Part shown: one piece after another, positions 21,874 through 32,960 of the stretch | Position numbering within the stretch: position 1 is the first letter of the stretch | How the letters are laid out: every line of letters starts with the position of its first letter | Assembly (NCBI GenBank): GCA_014529385.2 | Contig: CM043964.1 | Location: 137,837,029-137,901,028, forward strand | Source of the DNA: Adiantum capillus-veneris | Taxonomy: Eukaryota; Streptophyta; Polypodiopsida; Polypodiales; Pteridaceae | Direction of reading: 5' to 3' | Length of the DNA: 64,000 bases | Program-made: the position numbers and the translations under genes | Notes under the pieces: model-generated | Told to the model about the DNA's origin: nothing | The model's input: only the letters and a program-made list of their open reading frames with translations | Databases searched by the model: none

Positions 21874-23367
21874 ATGGCTGACAATAGTAAAGAGAGTGAA
21901 ATTAATGTTGATAGCTTTGATTTTGCTAATGAGTAGGCTACTAATGATGCCCCTATGCTTGTTAACTACCTTGTTTCTAGGCTTCAACAAGCCATGGGCA
22001 ATCCATCCCTCCAAAGTGAAGTGCAATGGTAGCTTCGTGCTCATGGGATTCTCCAAGCTCCCCACCATGATGAGAGAGTACCTAGGAAGCCTCCTTGCAA
22101 GACTCCAAAAAGAGGCCTCTCTCCGATTTGGGAAGAAGAAGAGGATCCATACGAAGGGCTCAGAACTTTTCTTCTTGATGATGCATCTCCTTCCCAAAGG
22201 AGAACTCAAGAGGCCCCACCAAAGGAACGAGAAAGAAGTGAGTCTCATGCCACCTCGGTAGAGATGGATCCACGAAGACGGCGGGCTAAACGCTCTCCAT
22301 CACCTCCTAAACGAGAAGACCATCGCACACTTCTCCACACCATAATTCAAAGAGGGATGACAAAAAGCAGGAGAAGAAAAAGGGTGAGAAAGAGGACACC
22401 CTCTTCTCCATCTTCTTCATCCTCTTCCTCTTATGAAATTGATGGTGCAGACAAAGAAGATTAAGGCAAGAAAAAGGAAACAAAGAGGTCACCCTCTTCC
22501 TCAAATTCTTCATCTTTTGAAGAAAGTGATGGTGCAACTTTTGAACCGTCAAAAAGGAAATCCTATGCCGCACGGAAGAGGTCGTCCAAGCTCAAGAAGT
22601 TCAAAGAGGGAGGATAGAGCATCTTTGTCCTTACCTATGATGGCACCTTTGGTGCTACAGACAAAGTCTTTACCTTTATCCAACAATTCGATGTGGGGTT
22701 TGGAGATGAGGGCTTCACGGAGTCCTCTAAGCTACACCATGTAGCTATGCACTTTCAAAAGTCCGCTAGGCAATGGTGGTCTAGCCCATGGGCCAAAGGT
22801 GAAGCTCCACAAATATGGAAATCTTTAAGAGATTCCATTATGAAGCAGTTTTTGGCCACCGATGCCAAAGACAAAGCACTCACCGAATGGAGAATCTTGA
22901 ATCTCTCTCCCTACAAATCCATTCACAAACATGCAGACAAGTTTTGGGATTTACATCTCATATCCACTGTCTTCAAAAAGATGGATTTTGGAGAGCAAAA
23001 ACAATAATTTTGAATGGCCTTAACTGAAGAATTGGCGGAGTATGTCAACTCCCAAAGGCCATGCACCATATCAGCGGTTATACACCATACTAATGTGGCT
23101 TCTCGAATCAATTTTCAAACAGGGGCTAAGAGAAATTCTAAGCCCACAAAAAAAAGGGTTCCAATGAGCGTAAGGGGAAGGACAATGTCCAAAAGTCTCC
23201 TAAGGGCAATTCCAACAAAGCTAAGGAGAAGGTAGTTTACAAAGGCAAAAACAAACTCTCTCCTGAAGAGCTTGAGCGTTATCGCAAGGATAACCGTTGT
23301 TTCAAGTGCGGCAAGCAAGGGCATGCATACCGTGCTTGTCCCCAAAAGAACACCCACCATGAGCCTC
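21874..23367 (+). pseudogene. CHR3 gag with zinc knuckle, cut by GIANT-A
   Basis: Starts MADNSKESEINVDSFDFANE and runs into TAG at about 21934, so the copy is dead. Later frames show the Arg/Ser-rich tract (RRRRAKRSPSPPKRE), the capsid block HHVAMHFQKSARQWW and WKSLRDSIMKQFL, and the knuckle CFKCGKQGHAYRACP at about 23299-23343. The gene stops at 23367, where GIANT-A is inserted, and resumes at 43027 after the duplicated GCCTC. Confidence 0.88.
23363..23367 (+). repeat. GIANT-A target-site duplication GCCTC, left copy
   Basis: GCCTC precedes the LTR start TGTTAGAAGC and recurs at 43027-43031, right after the other LTR. Confidence 0.95.
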
Positions 23368-24299
23368 TGTTAGAAGCTGGACACACCCTACAGAAAATGA
23401 CTACTCGGCGGAAGATTATATTTTTGTAATTATTCATTTATTGAGAAAACCCAACTTTTCACCTTTGTAAATATTAGGGCTTACAGAAGTTTCCAGATTG
23501 TATGCCAGTTTTGACATTTAGATTGAGTAGATGGTTAAATTGGAACATTAGGGTTTGAGATTGTAAGGTATTTATACCACTTTTTGACCTTAATGAAAAG
23601 ACCTTTTGTCATTTAAAAAAAAAATTTGAAGTCTGTGAGTGAGCGTACTGTGTACGAGAGAGAGTGAGAGCTTCATCTTGACGCTACGCGCGCATCGGTG
23701 GTCGGAATCGAGTGCGGAGAAGTGCAACGTGTTGCCCACGACGAGAGCTACGGGCCAATACCTACATTGTGCGTGTACGGTCCAGTTTTGCGAGCTCCAC
23801 CTACAAGATTCATCTGGTGATTCGATGAGCATACATTGTCCGTTTTTGCGTTGCAGCATATCCACGCGTTCGCATTGAGTAGAGCTACACATTAGGCACT
23901 TTAGGTTTCGGAAACGACGACCTGGAAATTTCGGACAGACATCCTACGTGATTTTGCACCAGGTGTTTTGGGTTGGGGTTTTGGTTCATAGACCTTAGGG
24001 AGATCAACCTATTGGTGTTAGTAGGGTCTCCTTCAAGTTCTGTGGCGTTAAGAGATTGTTTGATGGGTATCTGGCTCTAGCAAGAGTTGTAGGAAATCTC
24101 CTCTTATGCACTCCTGAAGGTTGTAGCTTAGACATTGGGTAGAGACCTCTATAGAAATTAGTTAGGAGTGAGTCGAGTATAGGTTGGCACCCTATTCTTG
24201 CTTCTATGCGCCTGCGGATCAAGCTTCATCCTTAGCTGACAAATCTTGTTAGGTGAGTTCTCGCTGTGCTGACGTCCATCGCGGCGTATCCGTCCAACA
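23368..24299 (+). mobile_element. GIANT-A 5' LTR
   Basis: Runs from TGTTAGAAGC to GTCCAACA. A TATA-like GTATTTATACC lies near 23569. Downstream is a sense open frame of 79 codons (23639-23878) that is also open in the other two GIANT LTRs. A palindrome half-site GACATCCTACGTG lies near 23938. Confidence 0.95.
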
Positions 24300-24300
24300 T

Positions 24301-24322
24301 TGGCGCCACTGCCGAGGTCGAA
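24301..24322 (+). promoter_or_regulatory. GIANT-A primer binding site
   Basis: One base after the LTR, TGGCGCCACTGCCGAGGTCG followed by AA. TGG would pair with the tRNA CCA end, the next seven bases with the acceptor strand and the next five with the T-stem. GGTCGAA fits a T-loop complement. It resembles the TGGCGCC-type sites of Athila/Tat elements, usually assigned to tRNA-Asp, but differs at several bases. The tRNA is not identified. Confidence 0.8.
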
Positions 24323-26117
24323 AACCCTAGGTAGGTGACCGAGACTAGTCCTTGAGGATAGGGATTCTTTGGCTTGCCAAGAGTCTCGTTTTACATTTAG
24401 ATAGGATCAGAGGGTGGAGGACTCTCTAGGTCTTAGAGGGAGTCTAGGGAGTGTGTGTCTGGCCTAGATCCTTCGACTTAGGTAGACTGAGATAGTTTTA
24501 AGTCTTAGTTGAGTTGATAAGTAGTAGTTGGAGTTGTAGAAGCAGTGAGAGGAGAGCTTGAGAGTCCGGAGAGGCCAGGAAGCAACCAAAAACACTATTA
24601 TCACCATTTCACATGATGAGTAGGAGTAGGGTAAGTAGGACATCATGATTTAGGATCTAGAGCACTTCATGCATGTATACTTGCTTGTTAGATTCATCAC
24701 AAGGTTGTAAAAGACGCAAAAGTGTGTTTGAAAGCTGAAGTGAAGTCCAAAAGTTACTGTGAGTGTTTCTGATAAAGCTGCAGAGCATCACGAGCATTTA
24801 TGTCATGAAAAAATTTAATTTTAAGCCAGGAGACATCCTACGCGTAGGATGTCTACATGGTGATCTGGTGGAAATTTTGGAATTTTGAGTTGACCAGTGT
24901 GTTCAGAAGGTAGGTTTTACACTATTTTCACCTGGAAAGTGGAAATTTGACCATATCTTGACAGGATAAGGCCAGATAGACTGAAATTGCCAGACATCCT
25001 ACCCAAATTGTGCCAAGGCATTATTCTAAGACCAAAACCATAGGATGGCTGCATGAGCATGAATTGCATGATATATTGAGTGACTGAGAGAGTTTTCATC
25101 TCAATTGGGTGAGAAAATTGGATTCTAAGCAGACTTTAGCACTTTTGACTGAAAAAGGCTAGAACAACTAAAATTGGAGTTTTTTGAAATCCAAACCAAA
25201 ATCTAAGCATACCATTGGGTTGCTGACATCAAGGGGAAGTTATGGGTCAAGTCTGGGGTAAATTAGACCAAAAAGACATCCTACACGTAGGATGTCATTT
25301 GTGTGATTTTGTACTCCAAACTCAGTTTTGAGCATACCAAAGTGATTAGCACCTTAAGGAGAGTCTGTGCTTTGCATTTGAAGCCATATTGAGCAAAAAG
25401 ACATGCTACACATAGAATGTCTTTTGCATGAAATTCAAGCCAGAAAATGAATGTAGGACTAGCAGGGTGTTGTATAACCTGAGGAAAGCCTCCTAGTCAA
25501 TTTTGGTCCAAATTGGAGTTGATTAGACTGCTCAGACCAACATCAGGCTGTCGGAACAGATTTCTGATCAATTGACCAGCTTATAGGTATCCAAATCAAA
25601 AAGTAAAAACAGTTGTGGACTCAGCACATCAAGGGGAATCCATAGTGCAAAAATCCAGGCAGCACAAAGCAGGAGACATCCTACGCGTACGATGTCTACT
25701 GGAGCTTAGTAAGCGAAAATTTGACTGAGGTTATAGAGTGATGCTCCATTGGACTTAAGGGTTCCAGAACTTCTTTCAGAAGTGAATTTGGACTTTGTTT
25801 GACCTTTTGGCATAGCAAAGATAGAATTAAGACTTTTTCAGGTAGATTGATGGACATCCAAGGGAAGTACAGTTCCAGATTAGCAGACCTACTCCAGAAC
25901 ATCAGAAGTGTATAAAATACAGTAGTGCTTGAGGTTAACTCTCTAGTTATACCAATCATTACTAAAATCACCTCTAACGGTTAGATGCTTTGATTCGATT
26001 GCCAAAATTAAACGCTTGTGTACAGGTATATTCAGCGGCAAAGCAAGAAGTTGAGCAGAAATTGATCCTTTGCCAGGTGAGTGGTTGGATTTGTGATAAA
26101 TTGCATTGCTAAGTTTG
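24323..26117 (+). other. GIANT-A leader between PBS and gag
   Basis: About 1.8 kb without a supported gene. It holds four copies of the 24-bp palindrome, a half-site (24992-25000), and recurring phrases such as CATCAAGGGGAA. The matching leader of GIANT-B (62769 to the window end) is colinear. Confidence 0.8.
24831..25697. repeat. Palindrome cluster 1 (gag leader, GIANT-A)
   Basis: Four 24-bp sites at 24831-24854 (perfect), 25274-25297, 25399-25422 and 25674-25697, each a variant of AGACATCCTACG joined to its reverse complement. A half-site lies at 24992. Intervals are 443, 125 and 275 bp. The matching intervals in GIANT-B are 125 and 276, with the outermost site predicted just outside the window. 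Confidence 0.95.
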
Positions 26118-27330
26118 ATGAATTTAAGATCAGGAAGATATATTTTTTGAGACCAAAAGGTGGCAGGTGACCAATGTAGCTTAGTATCCATCGAGGAGAG
26201 TGTAACTCAAGCAAGGCTAGATCCACTAACACCGATTATTGAGGAGGGTAGTGATACTCACACTTCATTAGACAAATCCTTCTTCCTGATGGGTAGTCAA
26301 CAACCAGGAGGTTTCACCTATGACGGACCAATGCCAAGGGGAAGCACCTCCCTAAATCCTTTGAACAATCCCAAGTTCACTATGATCTTCTTAGAAGGAA
26401 CAAACTCGAGGGGAGCCCTAGTTTATTCTGACTATCGAGGACGCAAGTGTATTTGTATTGAAGAAAGACCGGCTCAGAGACTGGAGATAATTCGAGTCTC
26501 TGATGATGGAGATAGATTCCGAGACGAAAAGGGGAGCCACTATCTGATAGTTAGTAACCCTGGGGATTACAATAGATATGGAGATAATGTGGCAAAAGAA
26601 AAAATGGTTTCAGAAACTCAAGAACCACCTCCAAACATTGATCGACCTGGAGCGCTTTTTATGTATGATAAGAAAACAACTAGGGTTTCAACTTATAATG
26701 AGATTGTGGGGATTTACAAGCATGAGAGTGAGGGAATAGTCTCTTACTTTTGTTGCAAAGAACCCTATCCAAATGAATTAAGCAAGGACAACATTCTTTA
26801 CTTATTCTCTTATGAAATTGCTATGGGCGAGAATACCAACGTATTCTCCCAGAGGAGGTAGAAAAGACAACAGTTCCAGGAGCATCAACATATGACCCCG
26901 AAGAAGTGCCAAGAGCCACCTACACCCCTAGCAAGTCGACAAATCCCTTTTCAGAAGAGTATGATGTGACCTCACATTCTACCCAACAGCAGACATTCAA
27001 CAACCAAAACCAACCAGCAACCCAGCCATCATTACAAGCATGGCTTTGACAGAGTGCAACATTAGAACAAGACCGAAATCAAGATGATTATCAAGCCGCA
27101 CGAGGGCTAAGGGATTTACAAGAACCACCAGTCTATTCACGGTATCAAGGAGAGAGTAAGCCAAAAACTCAAGGGTCAACAGAACTTGGAAGACCACCCA
27201 TAGAACGAGTTCGAAGAGATGAACCATCTCTTGCAAGAACCGTCAGAAATTATGGCTTATGGGCACCATTAGGAGAGGAACCAACCTACTACAGACGACC
27301 AAAGGAGGTATATTGATTAGGGCGAGGAGA
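26118..27330 (+). pseudogene. GIANT-A gag, N-terminal region
   Basis: ATG at 26118 starts MNLRSGRY, the same start as GIANT-B (62768, minus), and is interrupted by TGA at 26148 where GIANT-B stays open. The open part (26160-26861) has an acidic region, GSQQPGGFTYDGPM, a LEGTNSRGALVYSDYRGRKC block and a YKHESEGIVSYF block. A frameshift follows near 26860. I do not recognise this domain from other Gag proteins. It is conserved in GIANT-B, which supports a real function, presumably as matrix or an equivalent at the front of the particle protein. Confidence 0.75.
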
Positions 27331-27334
27331 TCCA

Positions 27335-27964
27335 ATGATGAGATTTGTAGACCATCGTAGAATTAGACCTTCTCAAGTGCAAAAATTGGTAAACAAGAAA
27401 TACACGAGAAACAGAGATCCTAGGGATCATGTGGCAGCCTTTGTGCATGTAATTAGAGCGGAAGAGGTGTTAGATTTTCCTACCCAATTTACAGGGTTTG
27501 GACTAACCCTAGAGGATGACGCTGCTACTTGGTTTGACTCTGTGGAGCGTAGAGACTTTGAGTCTATGGAGGAGGTGTTTGATGAGTTTATCGAGGAATT
27601 CTCACAAAGAGGGATAGCTCATAATACAGTCTCACAAATCCATAAATTCAAACAGAAAGACGGGGAATCTGTGCGAAAGGCAACCCTACGACTAAAAAGA
27701 TATGTTAAGTTCTATCCTGTGGAAGAGCTGTCAACTCAGTCCAGACTTATGCTTATATTTATCCAAGGACTAAGGAATGCAGATCTCCAGAAGAACTTAC
27801 ATATGAAGAGGAGCAGGACGTTAAATGAGTTGACTAAGGAGGCTCTTTACCTTGTAGACAATTGTGCGGTCTACAAAGAGGGTGAATTCAAGGATCTTGA
27901 CGATGACTCATCCTCACAACAAAGTGGAAGCAAGTTTCTAAGACAACACCGAAAGGAGAAGTAG
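27335..27964 (+). pseudogene. GIANT-A Gag capsid domain
   Basis: Retrotransposon-gag type domain: RDPRDHVAAFVHVIRAEEV, GFGLTLEDDAATWFDSVERR, FDEFIEEFSQRG and SRLMLIFIQGLRNADLQKNL. The domain builds the particle shell. GIANT-B has the same block (60881-61549). A frameshift near 27960 separates it from the downstream zinc knuckles, while in GIANT-B the capsid and the next segment remain in one frame. Confidence 0.9.
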
Positions 27965-28227
27965 CTGTAACATAGGAGCATCTTGTAGAGAAAGTGCTAA
28001 AAAAGATTAATTTGTACGCCAAACCACAGGCTAAACAGCCCAAGTGGTGTGCTATTGAACAAAAATGGACAAACCACAGGACGAAGGAATGCTATTACAA
28101 CAAGGGATATGTGAGAGAATGACCGTATGCTCCCCAAGCTCAGGTAGCATCTCCTCAAATTCCACCGATGCATAGGTATCAAGCAGGCAACCTACCAGGA
28201 CCTGTAGGTGTAGACAGACCATAACCA

Positions 28228-28760
28228 GTGTTGGGGCAACAACCACCCCTACCAGGATTACGACCAATCGGCATAAGATACACACCAACAGTAACCGAAT
28301 CAGAAGAGAAGGCTTTAGTGCATATGCATACATATTACGAAGATCCCAATGGATATGTTGCAAATCTTGCCTATTATCCACCGGAAGAACCCTCAACACC
28401 AGAACCATGGAGCATGATGGGAGGTACAGGACCACCAACAGCTGCACAGGCAGCAGGAGAAGGAAGATAAAGCTTGGATGAACAAACATTGTTGTTCATA
28501 GCCAACGGAGGCATGGGAGGGTAGAGATATGCATACCAACAAAGAGGAGCTTAAGGAGCACCTCAACAGCCTAAAGGACCCTGCTACAAGTGTGGCGAAG
28601 ACCATTGGCTAAGAGACTATCCTCATGATGAAATCATTAGAGTCAACGCATATTGCACCGAGTGTGGAGTTACTCATTTGATTCCTGATTGCCCTAAGAA
28701 CCCGAGCAAAGGAGCAAAAACTACCTTGAACATGCTGGAAGCAGTGCCTTCCAGTGGAGG
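28228..28760 (+). pseudogene. GIANT-A Gag nucleocapsid with two zinc knuckles
   Basis: After a Pro/Gly-rich linker (28228-28470) come two knuckle-like motifs at 28582-28692: CYKCGEDHWLRDY and CTECGVTHLIPDC. Both use C-X2-C-X3-H-X4-C, one residue shorter than the usual knuckle. The last Cys of the first is Tyr here but Cys in GIANT-B. This part would bind element RNA. Stops occur near 28468 and 28525. Confidence 0.8.
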
Positions 28761-28908
28761 GTCAGAAAACAAGACAATCATACCTATTCAGGCAGTAACA
28801 TGAGCCCAAGCTCAAAAAATGACGAGCGAACCCATAATTGAAGAGCCAAAAATCGATGCCCCAAGTTCAGAAACAAAAAATCAGAGAAGCACTTAGAAAG
28901 CTAGAAAG

Positions 28909-31107
28909 GTGCGTATGAAAGCCAGGAGAGAAAGAGAGCAAACGGCTCTATCTGAGGAGTTACAACACACGAAGGATAGATTAGAGCGGTTAGAGGATCT
29001 AGCTAGCCTAAGTTCACACACTGCGGCAACCATAGCACCCAAGGAAATAGCAGAACCCAAAAGTGCAGGATCAGGAGGATTTGTGCTGGCAGAAAAGTTA
29101 AATGAGCACTTAGATGCACTTCTAAAAGCTTACGAAGCCAGACTCAATAAGAACCAAACCCAAGAGCAAAGATGGATGACTTATCCATATGCTGAAATAG
29201 AAAAATAGAGGTTGGAAATGTGTAGAAAAATGATTGAAACAACTCAATCCTTGATAGAAAACCCGCTTGGTAAACCTGCAAATTGGCATGAAGTACCAGC
29301 TCCAACCCCTATCAAACCAACTTTAGAGGAACAAGTAGAAACGAAGGAAAGACTCACGAATGCCTCTAAGTCTAGGGGAGAACCTATCATAGTGCCAAAC
29401 ACAACAGATGAGGCAAGTGAGGGGTTCCAGCCTAAAACATTGGTAGAAATGGGTAAGGATTGTAATGGTCTACATGACTTGTGGAAGCAAATCCGTGATG
29501 CCAACGAAGCCAACAGGGTGAGTTACCACATGAATAGAACGAGGAAAGAGAAAAATGAGATCTTACCTCCTATTGAAGAATTCGAGGCAAGATCACAAAT
29601 GAAATTTGATATACATTCACAAGGGGGAGACCAGGGATCAATTAGTTCGGGGCACAGCCAACCAGACTTGCTAAAAACTCTACCCTCTTACCTAGGAGAG
29701 TATGAAGCCAAGTCTGAGGTGAGAGCAATCCCATCTCAAAGACTTTCTTCTAACAGAGTGATGGATTCACAAGGGTTGATTGAGTTATTGTCCACTCCAG
29801 TGGCATGCACAATCACATTAGCCAAACTCCTAAGGCTACGACCAAACATGTTGACCACCATAGGCAAATGCTTAGAAAAATTTGGAGTGAAAGACCCCAC
29901 CTTGAAGCTTCAAGAAGGGATCAGAGAATTGGACATGCCTCAACTAAACACTACGCCAGTACCTTTAAACAAGGTTGGAGAATATTGCGAGGGAGAAGAT
30001 GGAAACACCACGCTACCAGTAGAATTCCAAGAAGTAGTTTCCAAAGCTATTCTTGACAGTGGAGCAGGAGTTGCTATCGCCACCAAGGAAATTTGGAAAA
30101 AATGGGAAAACCCGGCTTTGAGATCTACCAGAATGAAATTGCAATTGGCAGACGGATTCATGGAAAAGCCTTTAGGACTCTTAGAAAAAGTAATTGTCAC
30201 TTCGTGCGGAATCGAGTATGAGCATACATTTGCAATAGTCGATTTCGACAAAAAGAACAATTACGAGATCATCTTGGGAAGACCATGCATGAGACAATTA
30301 AAGATGGTACAGGATTGGGGTTACGACCAAATATACCTCAGACATGGCGAGACTACAACCAAAATTTACTTGAAAGACCATAGTTACAAAGATGTGAACC
30401 AGACACCAGTGGAAGAGTTTGATTCAGCTACATTAACAGGGTCTAAGCTCCCAGCATGGTTAGGGCAACAAAAAGAGCTATGGATGTGCGGAGCTTCACG
30501 TTGTGGGAGCTTAAAAAGAGAGGAATGCGTCTTAGAAAGAGCGATTGAGGACAAGGATTATATTCCAAAACCTTTTCCTGAAGATGCCTTAGAACCTCTA
30601 GAATGGGAACACATACCAGCAACATTGGATGTATGTACCATTACAGATAGCCCAACGACAAAATTTTGTGATAAGGATGGCTATGATGTGCTACCCTATT
30701 ACATGGTAAGCATTATACCAGGAGGAGATGAGTTTGTAGAACCACCAGAACAAGAACAGTTTTATAACTCCTCTAAGCATCTGGAGGTAAATAACGATGC
30801 AGATAACGAGTGTTCAGACAACTCAAGCGAGCGTGGGGAGAAAACAGAGAATATCAAGTTTTATGATTTTGCCAATCAACACCCTAGACGCCAAGAATGC
30901 TATAGGAAAAAACGAGCAGAAAACAAAATGAGAGAAAACCTAATGCCCAGGATAAAATATAAAACTCACTATCTAATGCTTGTCAAAGCAGAGGATTGTG
31001 TAAAAGACCAAATATCAAGGAGATTCTCGAGAGAGCAAAGGGAAAGAACGCAAGAGAAAATAAAACAAGTACAGAAAGCTAAAACAGAAACAAAATCTCA
31101 AAAATAA
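28909..31107 (+). pseudogene. GIANT-A linker and retropepsin 1
   Basis: A charged, probably coiled linker (LQHTKDRLERLEDLASLSSH) is interrupted by TAG at about 29206. A 631-codon open frame follows. Its middle holds retropepsin 1: active-site loop AILDSGAGVAIAT and second motif EIILGRPCMRQLK. A long acidic segment and a Lys-rich end lead toward RT. This protease sits in the normal place before RT and would process the polyprotein. The active site looks intact here but is frameshifted in GIANT-B, just after DSGAG. Confidence 0.88.
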
Positions 31108-31152
31108 AAAAAAACAAAAAAAGAAACAACAAAAGACCTAGAGTGGACCAAA

Positions 31153-32330
31153 TTGGAGCGTAAAAAGAAATACCAAGAACTAAAACGGTCTTTACAAGAG
31201 GTATGGACTACTGAGGGAGAAAGTGATGGTAAGGAGGAGTCAGAAAAAGGAAACATGAATGTACCATCACACTATCGGAAATTCACAATCCAGGACAGGA
31301 AAATCATCATGACACCACCAGTTAGGGAAAGAATAAACCAGGAATCTTACTATGGACTGAAAGATGCAAAATGGATAGACCTCGCTGGACCAGGTGAGAA
31401 GCCTCAGCCGGTCTATATAGCAACTGATTTAGAGCCTGAAGAAGAAGAACGGATAACACAACTTCTCAAGAAGTATAAAGATGTGTTTGCATGGTCCTAC
31501 AAAGACCTCAAAGGAGTTGATCCATCGATATGCCAACACACAATTCCTTTGAAATCAGATGCCAAACCTAGCAAACATCGTCCTTATACATATAATGACA
31601 CATTTGCTAAATGAATCAAAGAGGAGATTGACAAGCTGATGGATGTTGAATTCATCTATGGAATGGAGCATACAGATTGGGTGTCACCCATTGTGGTTGT
31701 CCCCAAAAAGGACAGAAAACTGCGAGTGTGTGTGAACCTCAAAAATGTAAATGCAGCCACCATAAGGGATAATTATCCCTTGCTGATCACATAACATGTA
31801 GTTGAGAGGGTGGCCGGGAAACGGGCGTATTCCTTTCTAGATGGATTTCCGGTGTATAACCAACTGGCAATTACAATAGAGGATCAACACAAAACATCGT
31901 TTTCCACAGAATGAGGAATATATGCGTATAGAGTTATGCCTTTTGGCTTAACTAATGCACCAGCTACCTTTCAAAGGTTAATGACGCATGCGTTCAAATA
32001 ATACCTGAGAATATTTTTAGAAATATACATGGATGATCTTTGTGTACACTCTCTTCTACGTAAGGAACATATTGACCATTTGCAAAAGGTATTTGAGAAA
32101 TGCAGAACATATCGAATCTGTTTCAACCCGAAAAAGTGCATTTTTATGGTTAGGCAAGGCCGCATCTTAGGACATATTGTCTCAAGAAATGTCATAAACA
32201 CTGACCTAGATAAAATCAAAGTCATAGTAGACCTGCCCAGGCCTACTACTGCAAAACAAGTTCAATCCTTCATGGGACACTGCGGATATTATTAAAGATT
32301 CATATATATGTAGGCAGTCATTGCACAACC
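31153..32330 (+). pseudogene. GIANT-A reverse transcriptase
   Basis: The open frame to 31614 carries the pre-RT segment (DVFAWSYKDLKGVDPSI, HTIPLKSDAKP). RT motifs follow through several stops: VSPIVVVPKKD, RVCVNLKNVN, MPFGLTNAPATFQRLM, the catalytic YMDD (32026-32037) and LGHIVSRNV. In-frame stops include those near 31612, 31794, 31912, 31999 and 32295. It would copy the RNA into DNA. GIANT-B keeps the central part open (56803-57138). Confidence 0.92.
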
Positions 32331-32960
32331 TTTGTATCGTTTTCTAGTCAATTTCGACTGGAATGAGGAGTGTGAAACTTAATTCCAAAAGCTGAAGGAA
32401 AACCTTGTATCAGCACATGTACTTAAAGCAATAGATTGGGAAAAGATATTCCATGTTCACATTGATGCTTCTGCATGTGCAATCGAAAGTATTCTGGCTC
32501 AACCTGGAGACGAACAATGGATTTTCTAGTTTGTTATGCAAGCCGACAGTTAACTAGTGCAGAAAAGAACTACACAACCACTGAAAGAGAGGGGTTAGGA
32601 ATGATTTATGTTGTAAAGAAATTTCGGCATTATTTGCTCGCAAACAAATTTGTGTTCTTCACAGATCATCAAGCTCTTTTGTATCTGGTAAATAAACCAT
32701 GCAATACAGGGAGAATTGTACGCTGGTTCATTATATTGCTAGAGTTTGATTGCACAGTGGTGGTCAAAAAGGGTAAAAATCATCTACGGACGGATCATCT
32801 TTCAAGGATACAAAACGGAGAAGCTCCTGAAGGAGTAGATGATGACATACCTCATGCTTATCTTTTCAATATTGAAATGGTACCCAAATGGTCTCAGGAA
32901 ATTGTTAGCATTCTTTTCTTTGGAGGTAGATTTGATAACCAGGAAGACGGATCCAAACAA
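32331..32960 (+). pseudogene. GIANT-A RNase H
   Basis: Motifs: HIDAS (first catalytic Asp), the TTTEREGLGMIYVVKKFRHY helix with catalytic Glu, FFTDHQALLYLV, and RTDHLSRIQNG. The start (to about 32475) is broken by a stop and a frameshift. A second, archaeal-type RNase H as in Tat elements was looked for between here and the integrase and not seen. Confidence 0.85.

Noticed and set aside
23590-23892. 100-codon antisense open frame in the GIANT LTRs
   Set aside because: It is open in both GIANT-A LTRs but lies opposite the sense frame, and no such antisense frame of similar length is seen in the GIANT-B LTR.
26160-26861. Start of GIANT-A Gag at the GTG of 26160
   Set aside because: The ATG at 26118 (MNLRSGRY) is shared with GIANT-B. 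The GTG only follows a copy-specific stop at 26148.
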